Origin: Candidatus Solincola tengchongensis
Lineage (GTDB): Bacteria > Actinomycetota > Geothermincolia > Geothermincolales > RBG-13-55-18
NCBI GenBank assembly: GCA_015711895.1
Contig: MU158616.1
Span: 5,343 to 28,566, forward strand
Direction: 5' to 3'
Length of the DNA: 23,224 bases
Both the position numbers and the translations under genes were made by a program. Position 1 is the stretch's first letter; each line of letters opens with the position of its first letter. Under the pieces are notes generated by a model that worked only from the letters and a program-made list of their open reading frames with translations, ran no database searches and had not been told where the DNA came from. Shown piece by piece: positions 5,721 through 14,332 of the stretch.

Positions 5721-7850
5721 ATGGAGAACGCCTGGCCCTATATCACGCTCATCGCCGGATTACTGGGCCTGGGCACCGCGGGTTTCTACGCCTGGTGGGT
5801 GCTCAAGCAGGATCCCGGCGACGAAAAGATGCAGTCCATCTCCAGGCACATTCAGGAAGGGGCGGCGGCGTTTCTCAAGCGCGAATATTCGACCGCCATC
5901 TGGTTCCTCCTCCTGGTGGCCCTGGCAATGTTCATCTTCGTGAAGAACGGGGACCTTCCCGTGGGTAGGTATCAGGCCCTGGCCTATATCTTCGGTGTGC
6001 TCTGCTCCGGGAGCATCGGGGTCATCGGCATGACCGTCTCCACGCGGGCCAACTGCCGGACTACCCAGGCCGCCAAGGAGGGCATGGGGCGAGCCCTGCG
6101 CCTGGCCTTCCGGGGCGGCTCGGTGACCGGTCTCTCCGTGGTGGGGATGGGACTCTTCGGGGTCTCCTTGGTCTACCTGCTGATGACCAAGTGGTGGGCG
6201 CCCAACACCGTGCTCCAGGTGATACCCGAGCTGGGCAGGAACTCGGTCCCCGACGTTGTGGCGGCTTTCGGTCTGGGCGCCTCCTCCATCGCCCTCTTCG
6301 CCAGGGTGGGCGGGGGCATCTTCACCAAGGCCGCCGACGTGGGCGCCGACCTGGTGGGAAAGGTGGAGGCGGGCATACCCGAGGACGACCCCCGCAACCC
6401 GGCAGTCATAGCCGACAACGTGGGAGACAACGTGGGTGACGTGGCCGGCATGGGTGCCGACCTCTACGAGTCCTACGTGGGCTCCATAGTCGCCCCTGTG
6501 GCCCTGGGGGCCATCCTCTTCGCCGGGACGGGCCACGCCTGGAAGGGCATGGTGCTGCCGCTGGCCATCGCCGCCGTGGGGATCGCCTGCTCCATACTGG
6601 CCAGTTTCATCGTCAGGGGCAAGGAGAGCGGGCATCCCGGGCGCTCACTGTCCCTGGCCACCTACAGCGCGGCGGTGCTGACCACCATCGCCACCTTTTT
6701 CCTGGTCACCCTGTTCCTCAGGAACACCCCTGGGGTCAAGAACCCGGTCGGTTTCTTCATCGGGATAGTGGCCGGACTCTTCGCCGGGATGTTCATCGGG
6801 CAGGTATCCGAGGTCTACACCTCGGATGCCTTCCCTATCGTGAAGAACCTGGCCCAGTCCAGCACCACGGGCTCGGCGACCAACATCCTCTCCGGTATAG
6901 CCGTGGGCATGGAATCCACCACCGCTTCCATCATCTTCCTGGTGGGCGCCATCGCTGCCGCCTACCTGGCGGGGCGCTGGGCCATGGGAGGATCGGCGGC
7001 GGGATCTCTGGGTGTTTCCGGGGGCATATACGGCATCGCCTTGGCGGCCATCGGGATGCTCTCCACCACGGGGACGGTGGTGGCCGTGGACGCTTACGGC
7101 CCCATCGCCGACAACGCGGGGGGCATCGCCGAGATGAGCGGGCAACCGCCGGAGGTGCGCCGCATAACCGACAGCCTGGACGCCGCCGGGAACACCACGG
7201 CGGCCATCGCCAAGGGTTTCGCCATCGCCTCGGCGGGGGTCACCGCCCTGGCCCTTTTCCGGGCCTTCACCGACGCGGCCAAGGTGTCCTCCATCGACCT
7301 CAGCCACTACCAGACGGTCATCGGGCTCTTCCTGGGCGCTGCCTTCCCCTTCCTCTTCGCCGCCCTGGCCATCAGCGCCGTGGGCAAGGCGGCCAACAAG
7401 ATGGTGGAGGAGGTGCGGCGGCAGTTCCGGGAGATTCCCGGCCTCCTGGAGGGGAAGGAAGGGGTCAGCGCGGAATACGCCCGGTGCGTGGACATCTCCA
7501 CCAGGGGCGCCCTGCGCTACATGATCGCCCCTGCCTCCATCGCTGTCCTCAGCCCCATCGTCATCGGCCTCTGGAACGCCGAGGCGCTGGCCGGGTACCT
7601 GGGAGGGGCCCTGGTGGTGGGCTTCCTCATGGCCATCTTCATGGCCAACGCCGGCGGGGCGTGGGACAACGCCAAGAAGTACATCGAGGCCGGGAACCTG
7701 GGCGGGAAGGGCACGCCCACCCATGCCGCCGCCGTGGTGGGCGACACGGTGGGCGACCCCTTCAAGGACACCGCCGGGCCGTGCATGAACATCATGATCA
7801 AGGTCATGACGGTGATCGCCCTGGTGTTCGCGCCCCTCTTCGTGAAATAA
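5721..7850 (+). CDS. hppA: Membrane-bound ion-pumping pyrophosphatase, K+-dependent type
   Basis: A 709-residue integral membrane protein, with the usual length and many hydrophobic segments expected of the 16-helix family. It hydrolyses PPi in the cytoplasm and pumps H+ and/or Na+ across the membrane. The catalytic signature DVGADLVGKVE (206-216, DX7KXE) is followed by EDDPRNPAVIADNVGDNVGD and GADLYESYVGS; the second acidic cluster DNAGGIAEM and the C-terminal GDTVGDPFKDTAGP are also intact. GNTTAAIAKG (490-499) has Ala494 and Ala497 where K+-independent enzymes have Lys and Thr, so the enzyme should need K+. The pumped ion cannot be fixed from this. AAAGGAG lies at good spacing before ATG 5721. 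It is transcribed alone from the dyad promoter through a long leader and ends at a strong terminator. Confidence 0.97.
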   Translation: MENAWPYITLIAGLLGLGTAGFYAWWVLKQDPGDEKMQSISRHIQEGAAAFLKREYSTAIWFLLLVALAMFIFVKNGDLPVGRYQALAYIFGVLCSGSIGVIGMTVSTRANCRTTQAAKEGMGRALRLAFRGGSVTGLSVVGMGLFGVSLVYLLMTKWWAPNTVLQVIPELGRNSVPDVVAAFGLGASSIALFARVGGGIFTKAADVGADLVGKVEAGIPEDDPRNPAVIADNVGDNVGDVAGMGADLYESYVGSIVAPVALGAILFAGTGHAWKGMVLPLAIAAVGIACSILASFIVRGKESGHPGRSLSLATYSAAVLTTIATFFLVTLFLRNTPGVKNPVGFFIGIVAGLFAGMFIGQVSEVYTSDAFPIVKNLAQSSTTGSATNILSGIAVGMESTTASIIFLVGAIAAAYLAGRWAMGGSAAGSLGVSGGIYGIALAAIGMLSTTGTVVAVDAYGPIADNAGGIAEMSGQPPEVRRITDSLDAAGNTTAAIAKGFAIASAGVTALALFRAFTDAAKVSSIDLSHYQTVIGLFLGAAFPFLFAALAISAVGKAANKMVEEVRRQFREIPGLLEGKEGVSAEYARCVDISTRGALRYMIAPASIAVLSPIVIGLWNAEALAGYLGGALVVGFLMAIFMANAGGAWDNAKKYIEAGNLGGKGTPTHAAAVVGDTVGDPFKDTAGPCMNIMIKVMTVIALVFAPLFVK

Positions 7851-7863
7851 GCTGGGCATCGCG

Positions 7864-7897
7864 GGGCCGCCCTCCGGCGAGGGCGGCCCTTTTCTTT
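7864..7897 (+). terminator. Strong intrinsic terminator after hppA
   Basis: GGGCCGCCCTC (7864-7874) pairs perfectly over 11 bp with GAGGGCGGCCC (7879-7889) around the CGGC tetraloop. TTTTCTTT follows directly. It lies 14 bases after the hppA stop. Confidence 0.92.
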
Positions 7898-8247
7898 CGC
7901 CCTTTCTCTGGGGTGAAAGCGTCGCACGCCGCTTATGATCCTCTCGCCCGTTCCATCCGCGATCAGGGAATGGCCTCCCCCTTTAAGGTTGCGCTGCTTT
8001 TGGAAGACGTCGCCGCGAGGACCGGGTGGAGAGGGGAAACCCGGATCTCTCTCAGCACCGGCGCGCCATCATAGGCTTCCGGGTCCGGTCCCGCGAGAGG
8101 ATACTCGTTCCTTGACGGCGCAATATTAATGTGGTACGGATATTTGCCGAATGTTTGCCGGAGGGGAAGTTTGGAGCAGGCGAGATACACGGGTGGAGAC
8201 ATGATCCCAGGAATTTCCATTTGCGGCCCGTCACGGGGAGTGGGCGC
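7898..8247. other. Intergenic region before topoisomerase IA
   Basis: No gene is supported. TTGACG at 8112-8117 resembles a -35 box, but the sequence 17 bases on (TACGGA, 8135-8140) is a poor -10. AT-rich AATATTAAT lies at 8122-8130. A CCGGG/CCCGG pair (8022-8026, 8040-8044) could form a small hairpin. The topA frame is open back to GTG 8131, but those codons lack a ribosome site and family similarity. Confidence 0.35.
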
Positions 8248-10329
8248 ATGAAGCTAATCATAACCGAGAAGAACACCACGGCGCGGCGCATCTCCACCAT
8301 CCTCTCGGATGGGAAGGCACGCCCGCTCTCCTCCTCCCGGAACCCCGTGTACGTCTTCCGCATGAACGGGGAGGAGGTCCACTGCCTGGGCCTCAAGGGC
8401 CACATCCTCAAGGTGGATTTCCCGCCCCGTTACCAGCAGTGGCAGGAGGTGGAGCCCAGGGAGCTCATCCGCGCCGACATCGTCAAAGTGCCCACCAACA
8501 AGACCCTCATCCGCACGGTGCAGAGCGAGGCCCGCAAGGCGGACGAGGTGATCATCGCCACGGACTTCGACCGGGAGGGGGAGCTCATCGGTGTGGACGC
8601 CATCAACATCATCCGGGAGGTGCGCCCGGACATCAAGGTCCGGAGGGCCCGCTTCTCTGCCCTGACCCCCTCCGAGATCAAGCGCGTCTTCGCAAACTTG
8701 GAGGAGCCCTACTACAACCTGGCCTCCGCCGGTGAGGCCCGCCAGGACATAGACCTCATCTGGGGAGCCAGCCTGACGCGCTTCATCAGCCTGGCCTCGA
8801 CGCGGCTGGGGAAGAACTTCCTCTCCGTGGGGAGGGTGCAGAGCCCCACCCTGGCCCTCATCGTGGACCGGGAGAAGGAGCGCAAGGAGTTCGTCCCCAC
8901 GCCTTTCTGGACCCTGAAGATAGACTGCCGCAAGGACGGGGAGACCTTCCAGGCGGTTCACGCCAAAGAGCGCTTTCCCACCCGGGAGGAGGCCGAGGAG
9001 GCCCATTCCCGCCTGGAGGGGAAAGCCACCGTGCGGGAGGTCAAGGCCACGGAGAGGAGCGTCAAGCCCCCCATACCCTTCAACACCACGGGGCTGCTCA
9101 CCGCAGCGGCATCCCTCGGTTTCCCGGCGGCCAAGGCCATGAACATCGCCGAGAACCTGTACATGAACGGCTACATCAGCTACCCGCGCGTGGACAACAC
9201 CGTGTACCCGCCCTCCCTGGACCTCAGGGGCATCCTGCGGGAGCTCTCCAGGAGCCCCGCCTTCGGCGAGCTGGCCGGGGAGCTCCTGGCGCGGAGGAAG
9301 CTGACGCCGACGCGGGGGAGCAGGCAGTCCACGGACCACCCTCCCATCCACCCCACAGCGGCCGCCTCTCCCGGCGACCTGTCGCCCCAGGAGTGGAAGA
9401 TCTATGAGCTGGTGGCCAGGCGCTTCATGGCCACCCTGGCCGGAGAGGCCCGGGTGCTCTCCGTGCGCGCCGACCTCGAATGCGGGCCGGAACCTTTCGT
9501 GGCCCGCGGGTCCCGCACCGTGGAGGAGGGCTGGTACCGGTTCTATCCCTACGGGAGGAAGAAGGAGGTGGACCTCCCGCACCTGGAGGCGGGCGAGGTG
9601 GTGGAGGTGGTGGACGCTCCGCCGCCCAAGAGGGGCGAGACGCAGCCGCCGCCACGCTACACCCAGGGCAAGCTCATCGAGAAGATGGAGGAGCTTGGGC
9701 TGGGCACCAAGTCCACGCGCCACGCCATCATAGAGAGCCTCTATGAGAGGGGGTACATCTACGGGGACCCTATCGCCCCCACGGAGACGGGGATAGCCGT
9801 GGCCGAGGCCTTGCGCAAGTTCGCCGGGGTGATCTCCTCGCCTGAGATGACCGCGGCCCTGGAGAGGGACATGGACGCCATCGTGGAGGGCGCCGAGACG
9901 CGCCTGGAGGTGGTGGACAAGTCGCGGGAGATGCTCGAGGAGGTCATGCGGCTTCTGGAGGACAGCCGCTCCGAGGTGGCGGCGGAGATACGCAACGGCA
10001 TCCGGGAGGACCGCGTTCTGGGCTCATGCCCGAAATGCGGTTCCCCGCTGCGGGTCATCCGGGCCAAGAAGAGCAAGAAGAGGTTCGTGGGCTGCAGCAA
10101 CTACCCTGATTGCACGGTCACCTACCCCCTTCCCCAGAACGGGAACCTGGTGCCCACGGAAGAGGTATGCCCGGAGTGCGGCTCTCCCAAGGTGAGGATG
10201 GTTAACCGCGGCAGGAGACCGTGGACCTTCTGCCTGGACCCCGCCTGTCCCACGAAGGGGCGGGAGGCCGCGCCGGAGGCCGAGGCGCCCCCCTCCGGTG
10301 AGAAGGTCCGGACCGGTGAGGAGGGTTGA
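8248..10329 (+). CDS. topA: DNA topoisomerase IA, archaeal-type
   Basis: A 693-residue type IA topoisomerase, which cuts one DNA strand and relaxes negative supercoils. The Toprim domain begins at the N-terminus, with Glu7 in TEKN and the metal triad Asp106, Asp108 and Glu110 in ATDFDREGE. The active-site tyrosine is Tyr312 in GYISYPRVDNTVY. Two C-terminal zinc ribbons follow, one starting at Cys594 (CPKCG, GCSNYPDC) and one at Cys641 (CPECG, then FCLDPACP). The N-terminus (MKLIITEKNTTARRIS, GLKGHILKVDFPP) resembles the archaeal TopA subfamily more than E. coli-type TopA, judging from memory. ATG 8248 follows GGGGAG at seven bases. There is no close operon partner. It may be an extra topoisomerase beside a conventional TopA elsewhere in the genome. 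Confidence 0.93.
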   Translation: MKLIITEKNTTARRISTILSDGKARPLSSSRNPVYVFRMNGEEVHCLGLKGHILKVDFPPRYQQWQEVEPRELIRADIVKVPTNKTLIRTVQSEARKADEVIIATDFDREGELIGVDAINIIREVRPDIKVRRARFSALTPSEIKRVFANLEEPYYNLASAGEARQDIDLIWGASLTRFISLASTRLGKNFLSVGRVQSPTLALIVDREKERKEFVPTPFWTLKIDCRKDGETFQAVHAKERFPTREEAEEAHSRLEGKATVREVKATERSVKPPIPFNTTGLLTAAASLGFPAAKAMNIAENLYMNGYISYPRVDNTVYPPSLDLRGILRELSRSPAFGELAGELLARRKLTPTRGSRQSTDHPPIHPTAAASPGDLSPQEWKIYELVARRFMATLAGEARVLSVRADLECGPEPFVARGSRTVEEGWYRFYPYGRKKEVDLPHLEAGEVVEVVDAPPPKRGETQPPPRYTQGKLIEKMEELGLGTKSTRHAIIESLYERGYIYGDPIAPTETGIAVAEALRKFAGVISSPEMTAALERDMDAIVEGAETRLEVVDKSREMLEEVMRLLEDSRSEVAAEIRNGIREDRVLGSCPKCGSPLRVIRAKKSKKRFVGCSNYPDCTVTYPLPQNGNLVPTEEVCPECGSPKVRMVNRGRRPWTFCLDPACPTKGREAAPEAEAPPSGEKVRTGEEG

Positions 10330-10623
10330 TTCTGCAGAAGGCGGCTTTGCGCGCCACGCGCGGCCGTGTCCCCATGGGATCCTGATCTCACCTGGCTTCC
10401 CGTTTCCGGCTTGAGAGGCGCGGTTCTCTGGGGGATGCCACGCCGGGAAGGGGTCAGCGGATTCCCAGCCTCCACCCCTTCGCGTTGCGGCCGATGGAGG
10501 TGAATACGCTTCCGAGAGAGGTGTAGAGGGGATTTCACCGCCTCCGGCGTCTCGACCTCCGGTGGTTCTTGAGGTAAGAGTCGATCCCGATGACGATTTA
10601 GCGCAGGGACCTACCGGGCGGGT
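10330..10623. other. Intergenic region after topA, nothing decisive
   Basis: No gene is supported on either strand. GCGCG/CGCGC near 10348-10360 could form a small stem but lacks a T-run. TTGAGG (10569-10574) is a loose -35-like hexamer with no good partner. The region leads into the hairpin cluster before mdh. Confidence 0.35.
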
Positions 10624-10785
10624 TGATCACCTGGATCATGGGAGTCCGTCTGCCGGACTCGGGTGCGGATGCGGCATCCGAGGGAGGAAGGACTGTTCCG
10701 CCCGGTTACCCTGAGGGGCCGGTGTAGCGGGATACCGGCGTCGCCAAGGTCAGACGCGAGCTCCCTTCCGGTTTGCGCCACCGGA
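10624..10785 (+). promoter_or_regulatory. Cluster of five consecutive hairpins upstream of mdh
   Basis: Five short perfect stems lie in a row in 162 bases: TGATC-ACCTG-GATCA (10624-10638); GAGTCCG/CGGACTC (10642-10660); CGGATG/CATCCG with a 3-base loop (10666-10680); GCCGGT/ACCGGC (10718-10739); TCCGGT/ACCGGA (10767-10785). The first three are almost contiguous. None is followed by a T-run. The cluster ends about 50 bases before the mdh start and may be a structured leader or a multi-site operator; it matches no class I know. Confidence 0.45.
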
Positions 10786-10837
10786 CGGCTTATAGGAAAA
10801 TAACGCCATAACCGGGAAGGAAGGAGGAAAGGCGTTC

Positions 10838-11776
10838 ATGCGCAAGGTGACCGTGGTGGGAGCGGGCATGGTGGGTTCCACCACCGCCATGCGGCTGGCG
10901 GAATCGGGGCTGGCCGATGTGGCCCTTATAGACGTCGATGCCGATCTGGCACGGGGCAAGGCCCTGGACATTTCCCAGGCCCTCCCCCTGACCGGTTCCC
11001 CTTCCCGCGTGGTGGGCGGGGACGACTACCGCCTTGCCGAGGGGAGCGAGGTGGTGGTGGTCACCGCCGGGTTCCCCCGGAGGCCGGGGATGTCCAGGGC
11101 CGACCTCTTGGGGAGGAACGCGGAGGTGGTGAGGGAAGTGGTGGGCTCTGCCGCCGCCGCCGCCCCGGAGAGCGTGATCATCATGGTTACCAATCCCCTC
11201 GACGAGATGTCCTACCTGGCCTGGAAGGTCACCGGGTGGGACCGGCACCGGGTGATGGGCATGGCCGGGCTCCTTGACGGGTCCCGGCTGGCCTACTTCG
11301 CCGCGCGCGAGCTGGGCGTATCCCCGTCGCAGGTCCAGCCCACGGTGCTGGGAAGCCACGGCGAGGCCATGTTGCCCCTTCCCCGTTTCACCACCGTGGC
11401 CGGGGTACCCTTGGACGAGCTGCTCCCGCCGGAGAAGCTCGGGGAGCTCTTCGAGAGGACCCGCGAAGGGGGAGCGGAGATCGTCTCCCTGCTCAGGACG
11501 GCGAGCGCCTATTACGCGCCCTCCGCCTGCGTGGCCCGCATGGTGGAGGCCGTCCTCCGCGACGAGGATTACCGGGTGACGGCCAGCGTACTCCTGGATG
11601 GCGAGTACGGCATCAGCGGGGTCTTCTTGGGCGTTCCTGTGGTCCTGGGCGCGGGGGGCTGGAAGAGGGTGGTGGAGCTGCCCCTCGAGGACCGGGAGAT
11701 AGAGGGGCTTGAGGAGTGCGCCCGCCTCATCCGGAGCAGGATGGAGGAGCTGGATGGGTGGCTGGCGGGTTCTTGA
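10838..11776 (+). CDS. mdh: Malate dehydrogenase (LDH-like family)
   Basis: A 312-residue cytoplasmic enzyme interconverting malate and oxaloacetate with NAD(H). Features are the Rossmann loop VGAGMVG (7-13), Asp32 at the end of the second strand favouring NAD, the substrate loop GFPRRPGMSRADLL (78-91) whose arginines mark malate rather than lactate specificity, NPLD (119-122), and the catalytic histidine His174 in GSHGEAMLPLPR. The stretch GMAGLLDGSR (141-150) replaces the common GQAGVLDSAR, a mild divergence. AAGGAGG at 10821-10827 serves ATG 10838. It heads a block with the fumarase genes and its 3' end overlaps fumarase alpha, which suggests translational coupling. Together these genes form the oxaloacetate-malate-fumarate segment of the TCA cycle, which may run reductively in an anaerobe. 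Confidence 0.93.
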   Translation: MRKVTVVGAGMVGSTTAMRLAESGLADVALIDVDADLARGKALDISQALPLTGSPSRVVGGDDYRLAEGSEVVVVTAGFPRRPGMSRADLLGRNAEVVREVVGSAAAAAPESVIIMVTNPLDEMSYLAWKVTGWDRHRVMGMAGLLDGSRLAYFAARELGVSPSQVQPTVLGSHGEAMLPLPRFTTVAGVPLDELLPPEKLGELFERTREGGAEIVSLLRTASAYYAPSACVARMVEAVLRDEDYRVTASVLLDGEYGISGVFLGVPVVLGAGGWKRVVELPLEDREIEGLEECARLIRSRMEELDGWLAGS

Positions 11777-12608
11777 TCCCTCGCGGGTAAGCGAGGCCGT
11801 GGAGGAGCTGGCCGCAAGGGCCTCGCTGGAGCTTCCGAAGGACGTGGAGAGCGCCATCGCGGAAGCCCTGGAAAGGGAGACATCCAGCCTGGGGAGGTAT
11901 GCCCTGGGCATGATCCTCGAGAACGCCGAAGTGGCCCGCCGGGAGGGGCTCCCCCTGTGCCAGGACACGGGCATGTTCCACCTCTTCGTGGAGCTGGGAG
12001 AGGGCGTGGCCCTGCCCCACAGCTTCCAGGCGGCGGTGGACGAGGGTATAAGAAGGGCCACGCGGCGGGTGCCACTCCGTTCATCGCTGGTAGATCTTCC
12101 CATCCGGGAACGTCGTGACCGGGGGGACAACACCCCGGTGCGCGTGCACGTGAGCGGGGGAGGGCCTGAAGGGGAGGCTCGCCTCACCCTCCTGGCCAAG
12201 GGAGGGGGGAGCGAGAACGCCACGAGCCTCCATTTGCTCCTTCCGGGCGAGGGAGAAGAGGGGGTGCGCCGGGTGGTCCTGGAGGCGGTGCGCGCCAGGG
12301 GGGCCCAGGCCTGTCCTCCCTTGGTGGTCTGCGTGGGAGTGGGGGGTGACGCCGGTGAGGCCCTGGAGCTGGCCCTGCGGGGCCTGCTGCGGCCCGTGGG
12401 AGAGAGGAATCCGCGCGGGGACCTGGCACGCCTGGAGGAGGAGCTCCTCGCGGAGGTCAACGCCACGGGCATTGGGGCCGCTGGGCTGGGCGGGGACACC
12501 ACGGCCCTCGACGTCCACCTGCAGGAGGCTCCCACCCACATAGCCTGCCTTCCGGTAGGGGTGGTCCTGGGGTGCCACGCCCTGCGGCGGAGCACCGCGT
12601 TGCTTTGA
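11754..12608 (+). CDS. fumA: Fumarate hydratase class I, alpha (N-terminal) subunit
   Basis: A 284-residue alpha subunit of the two-subunit, oxygen-sensitive [4Fe-4S] fumarase, which interconverts fumarate and malate. Likely cluster ligands are Cys69 in PLCQDTG, Cys187 in ACPPLVV and Cys274 in LGCHALRRS. Family motifs AKGGGSEN (148-155) and GIGAAGLGGDTTALDVH are present. ATG 11754 is chosen because GGAGG at 11743-11747 lies six bases before it; this puts the start inside the last 23 bases of mdh. An upstream in-frame start at 11709 would extend the protein with an unrelated leader. The beta subunit is not next door but 1.7 kb downstream, beyond an MFS gene. The hydro-lyase could in principle act on tartrate, but the mdh context favours fumarate. 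Confidence 0.9.
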   Translation: MGGWRVLDPSRVSEAVEELAARASLELPKDVESAIAEALERETSSLGRYALGMILENAEVARREGLPLCQDTGMFHLFVELGEGVALPHSFQAAVDEGIRRATRRVPLRSSLVDLPIRERRDRGDNTPVRVHVSGGGPEGEARLTLLAKGGGSENATSLHLLLPGEGEEGVRRVVLEAVRARGAQACPPLVVCVGVGGDAGEALELALRGLLRPVGERNPRGDLARLEEELLAEVNATGIGAAGLGGDTTALDVHLQEAPTHIACLPVGVVLGCHALRRSTALL

Positions 12609-12625
12609 GCCGGCATGGATGGCCT

Positions 12626-14260
12626 ATGGAAAGAGATAACCAAAAGAGCTGCACCGACTACCGGCCGGGTAGTTTCCGGCGCACGGAAGAGGACCTGCAG
12701 ATAAAGCCGGCTGCCTTCCGGGGGCTGCTGCGCAACCGCGACTTCCTCTTCCTGTGGATGGGGCAGATGATATCCGCCGTCGGTGACTGGATAATCGTGG
12801 CCGTGCTCTTCGCCTACGTGGACCAGTTGTCCGGCGGGCGAAGTTACGCCATCAGCCTCATGATGCTCTCCAAGTTCCTCCCCGCCGTGCTCCTCGGCTT
12901 CCTCGCCGGAGTGATCATCGACCGCCTGGACCGCAGGTCCACCCTCATACTCTGCGACCTCTCCCGCGCCGCGCTGGTCGTCTTCCTGCCCTTCGCCGGG
13001 AACCTCCTCTTCATCTGCATCCTGGTCTTCGCCATCGAGACCTTCACCATCATCTACGGGCCGGCCAAGGACGCCAGCATCCCCGACCTGGTAGAGCCGC
13101 AACAGCTGACCAACGCCAATTCCATGAACATGCTCACCCTCTACGCCTCCATGGCCTTCGGGACGGCCCTCGCCGGCAGCATCATCGGCTTCATTTCTTG
13201 GCTGGGCAGGCTCAACCCGGGTTTCATGGGCAGGATAGACCCCAATAAGGCCGCCTTCTTCCTCGATTCCCTCACCTTCCTGGCCTCCGCCTGGCTCATC
13301 TACCATATTGGCTTTAAGAAGATACCCCGGGAGGAGCGGGTCAAGATGACCACCGTGCAGGTGAGACGTGATTTCCGGGAGGGCTTCCGCTACCTTTGGG
13401 GGAGGGCCCTCACCCGTACCGTGCTCCTCCTCACCCTGGCCTGCTTCCTGGGGGGAGGGACCATCTACGTGCTCACGGTGAGCTTCGTGCGCTACGTCCT
13501 GGGCGGTAGCGGTTCCACTTTCATGTACATCCTCACCACCCTGCTCTTCGGCATGATGAGCGGTTCCGTCCTGGCTGGGGCGTTCAGGAGCCGGGTGCGC
13601 AAGGAGAGGGTGCTGGGGCTGGCCATCTCCGGCTTCGGGGCCGGCGTGGTGCTCTTCTCCATCCTCTCCGTGACCTGGATATCCTTCCTGGTGGCCTTCC
13701 TGGGCGGCGTCTTCATGGGCTATGCCATCGTGGGCATGGTCACCCTCCTGCATGAGAGGCTGGACGAGGAGTACCGGGGGAGGGCCTTTGCCACCATCCA
13801 GGTCATCATGCGGGCTTCCATATTCGTGTCCATCATGCTGGCCGGGCCCCTGGCGGACCTGATAACCGGGCTGGGCCGCCGGTTGGGCCTGCGTCCCCTC
13901 TCCCTGTGGCTGGTCAGGTTGGGCGGGTCCTACCAGGGTGAGATAGACGGGAGATACGCGGACTTCCGCTATCTCCTCAACGGCCCCCAGCTCATCCTGC
14001 TCGTGGGAGGGCTGGTGATCTTCGCCGCCGGCGTCTACGGGCAGCGTTCCTTCCACCGCCATTTCGCTTTCGCCGGCGAGGGGGCCTGTGGAGGGCCCCT
14101 GACCCCGGAGCGGGAGGAGGGCTATGGCTTGCCCGCCCCCTCGCTTGCCGGGGACGGGTCCGCGACCACCACCCTGGCGGGGGAAGGGGGGATGGAGCCG
14201 GAGGGGCAGGATTCCGGCCGAGGGGAACCTTCCACGGAGGAGGTGGTGGAGGACCGTTGA
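12626..14260 (+). CDS. MFS efflux-type transporter, lying between the fumarase subunit genes
   Basis: A 544-residue polytopic membrane protein of the major facilitator superfamily, closest in character to EntS/macrolide-efflux-like members (MFS_3). The N-terminal FRGLLRNRDFLFLWMGQMIS leads into the first helix. The short loop IIDRLDRRSTLILCDLSRA matches the family's cytoplasmic loop 2-3. About 12 hydrophobic segments are visible, with a longer central loop (around GRLNPGFMGRIDPNK and KKIPREERVKM). A polar, acidic tail of about 60 residues rich in Gly, Pro and Glu ends the protein. ATG 12626 has only a weak site (GGATGG). The position inside the mdh-fumarase block suggests co-transcription, but the sequence looks like drug or metabolite efflux rather than a dicarboxylate carrier. 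The substrate is unknown. Confidence 0.85.
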   Translation: MERDNQKSCTDYRPGSFRRTEEDLQIKPAAFRGLLRNRDFLFLWMGQMISAVGDWIIVAVLFAYVDQLSGGRSYAISLMMLSKFLPAVLLGFLAGVIIDRLDRRSTLILCDLSRAALVVFLPFAGNLLFICILVFAIETFTIIYGPAKDASIPDLVEPQQLTNANSMNMLTLYASMAFGTALAGSIIGFISWLGRLNPGFMGRIDPNKAAFFLDSLTFLASAWLIYHIGFKKIPREERVKMTTVQVRRDFREGFRYLWGRALTRTVLLLTLACFLGGGTIYVLTVSFVRYVLGGSGSTFMYILTTLLFGMMSGSVLAGAFRSRVRKERVLGLAISGFGAGVVLFSILSVTWISFLVAFLGGVFMGYAIVGMVTLLHERLDEEYRGRAFATIQVIMRASIFVSIMLAGPLADLITGLGRRLGLRPLSLWLVRLGGSYQGEIDGRYADFRYLLNGPQLILLVGGLVIFAAGVYGQRSFHRHFAFAGEGACGGPLTPEREEGYGLPAPSLAGDGSATTTLAGEGGMEPEGQDSGRGEPSTEEVVEDR

Positions 14261-14332
14261 GGCCAGGACGGTCGCGTCGTCAGAGGGGCATGAACGCGGC
14301 GGATTCTCAGCTTGGGGAGGTGGGGTAGGGAA

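Noticed and set aside
8112..8140. TTGACG-17-TACGGA as the topA promoter
   Set aside because: The -35 is good but the -10 matches at only two bases.
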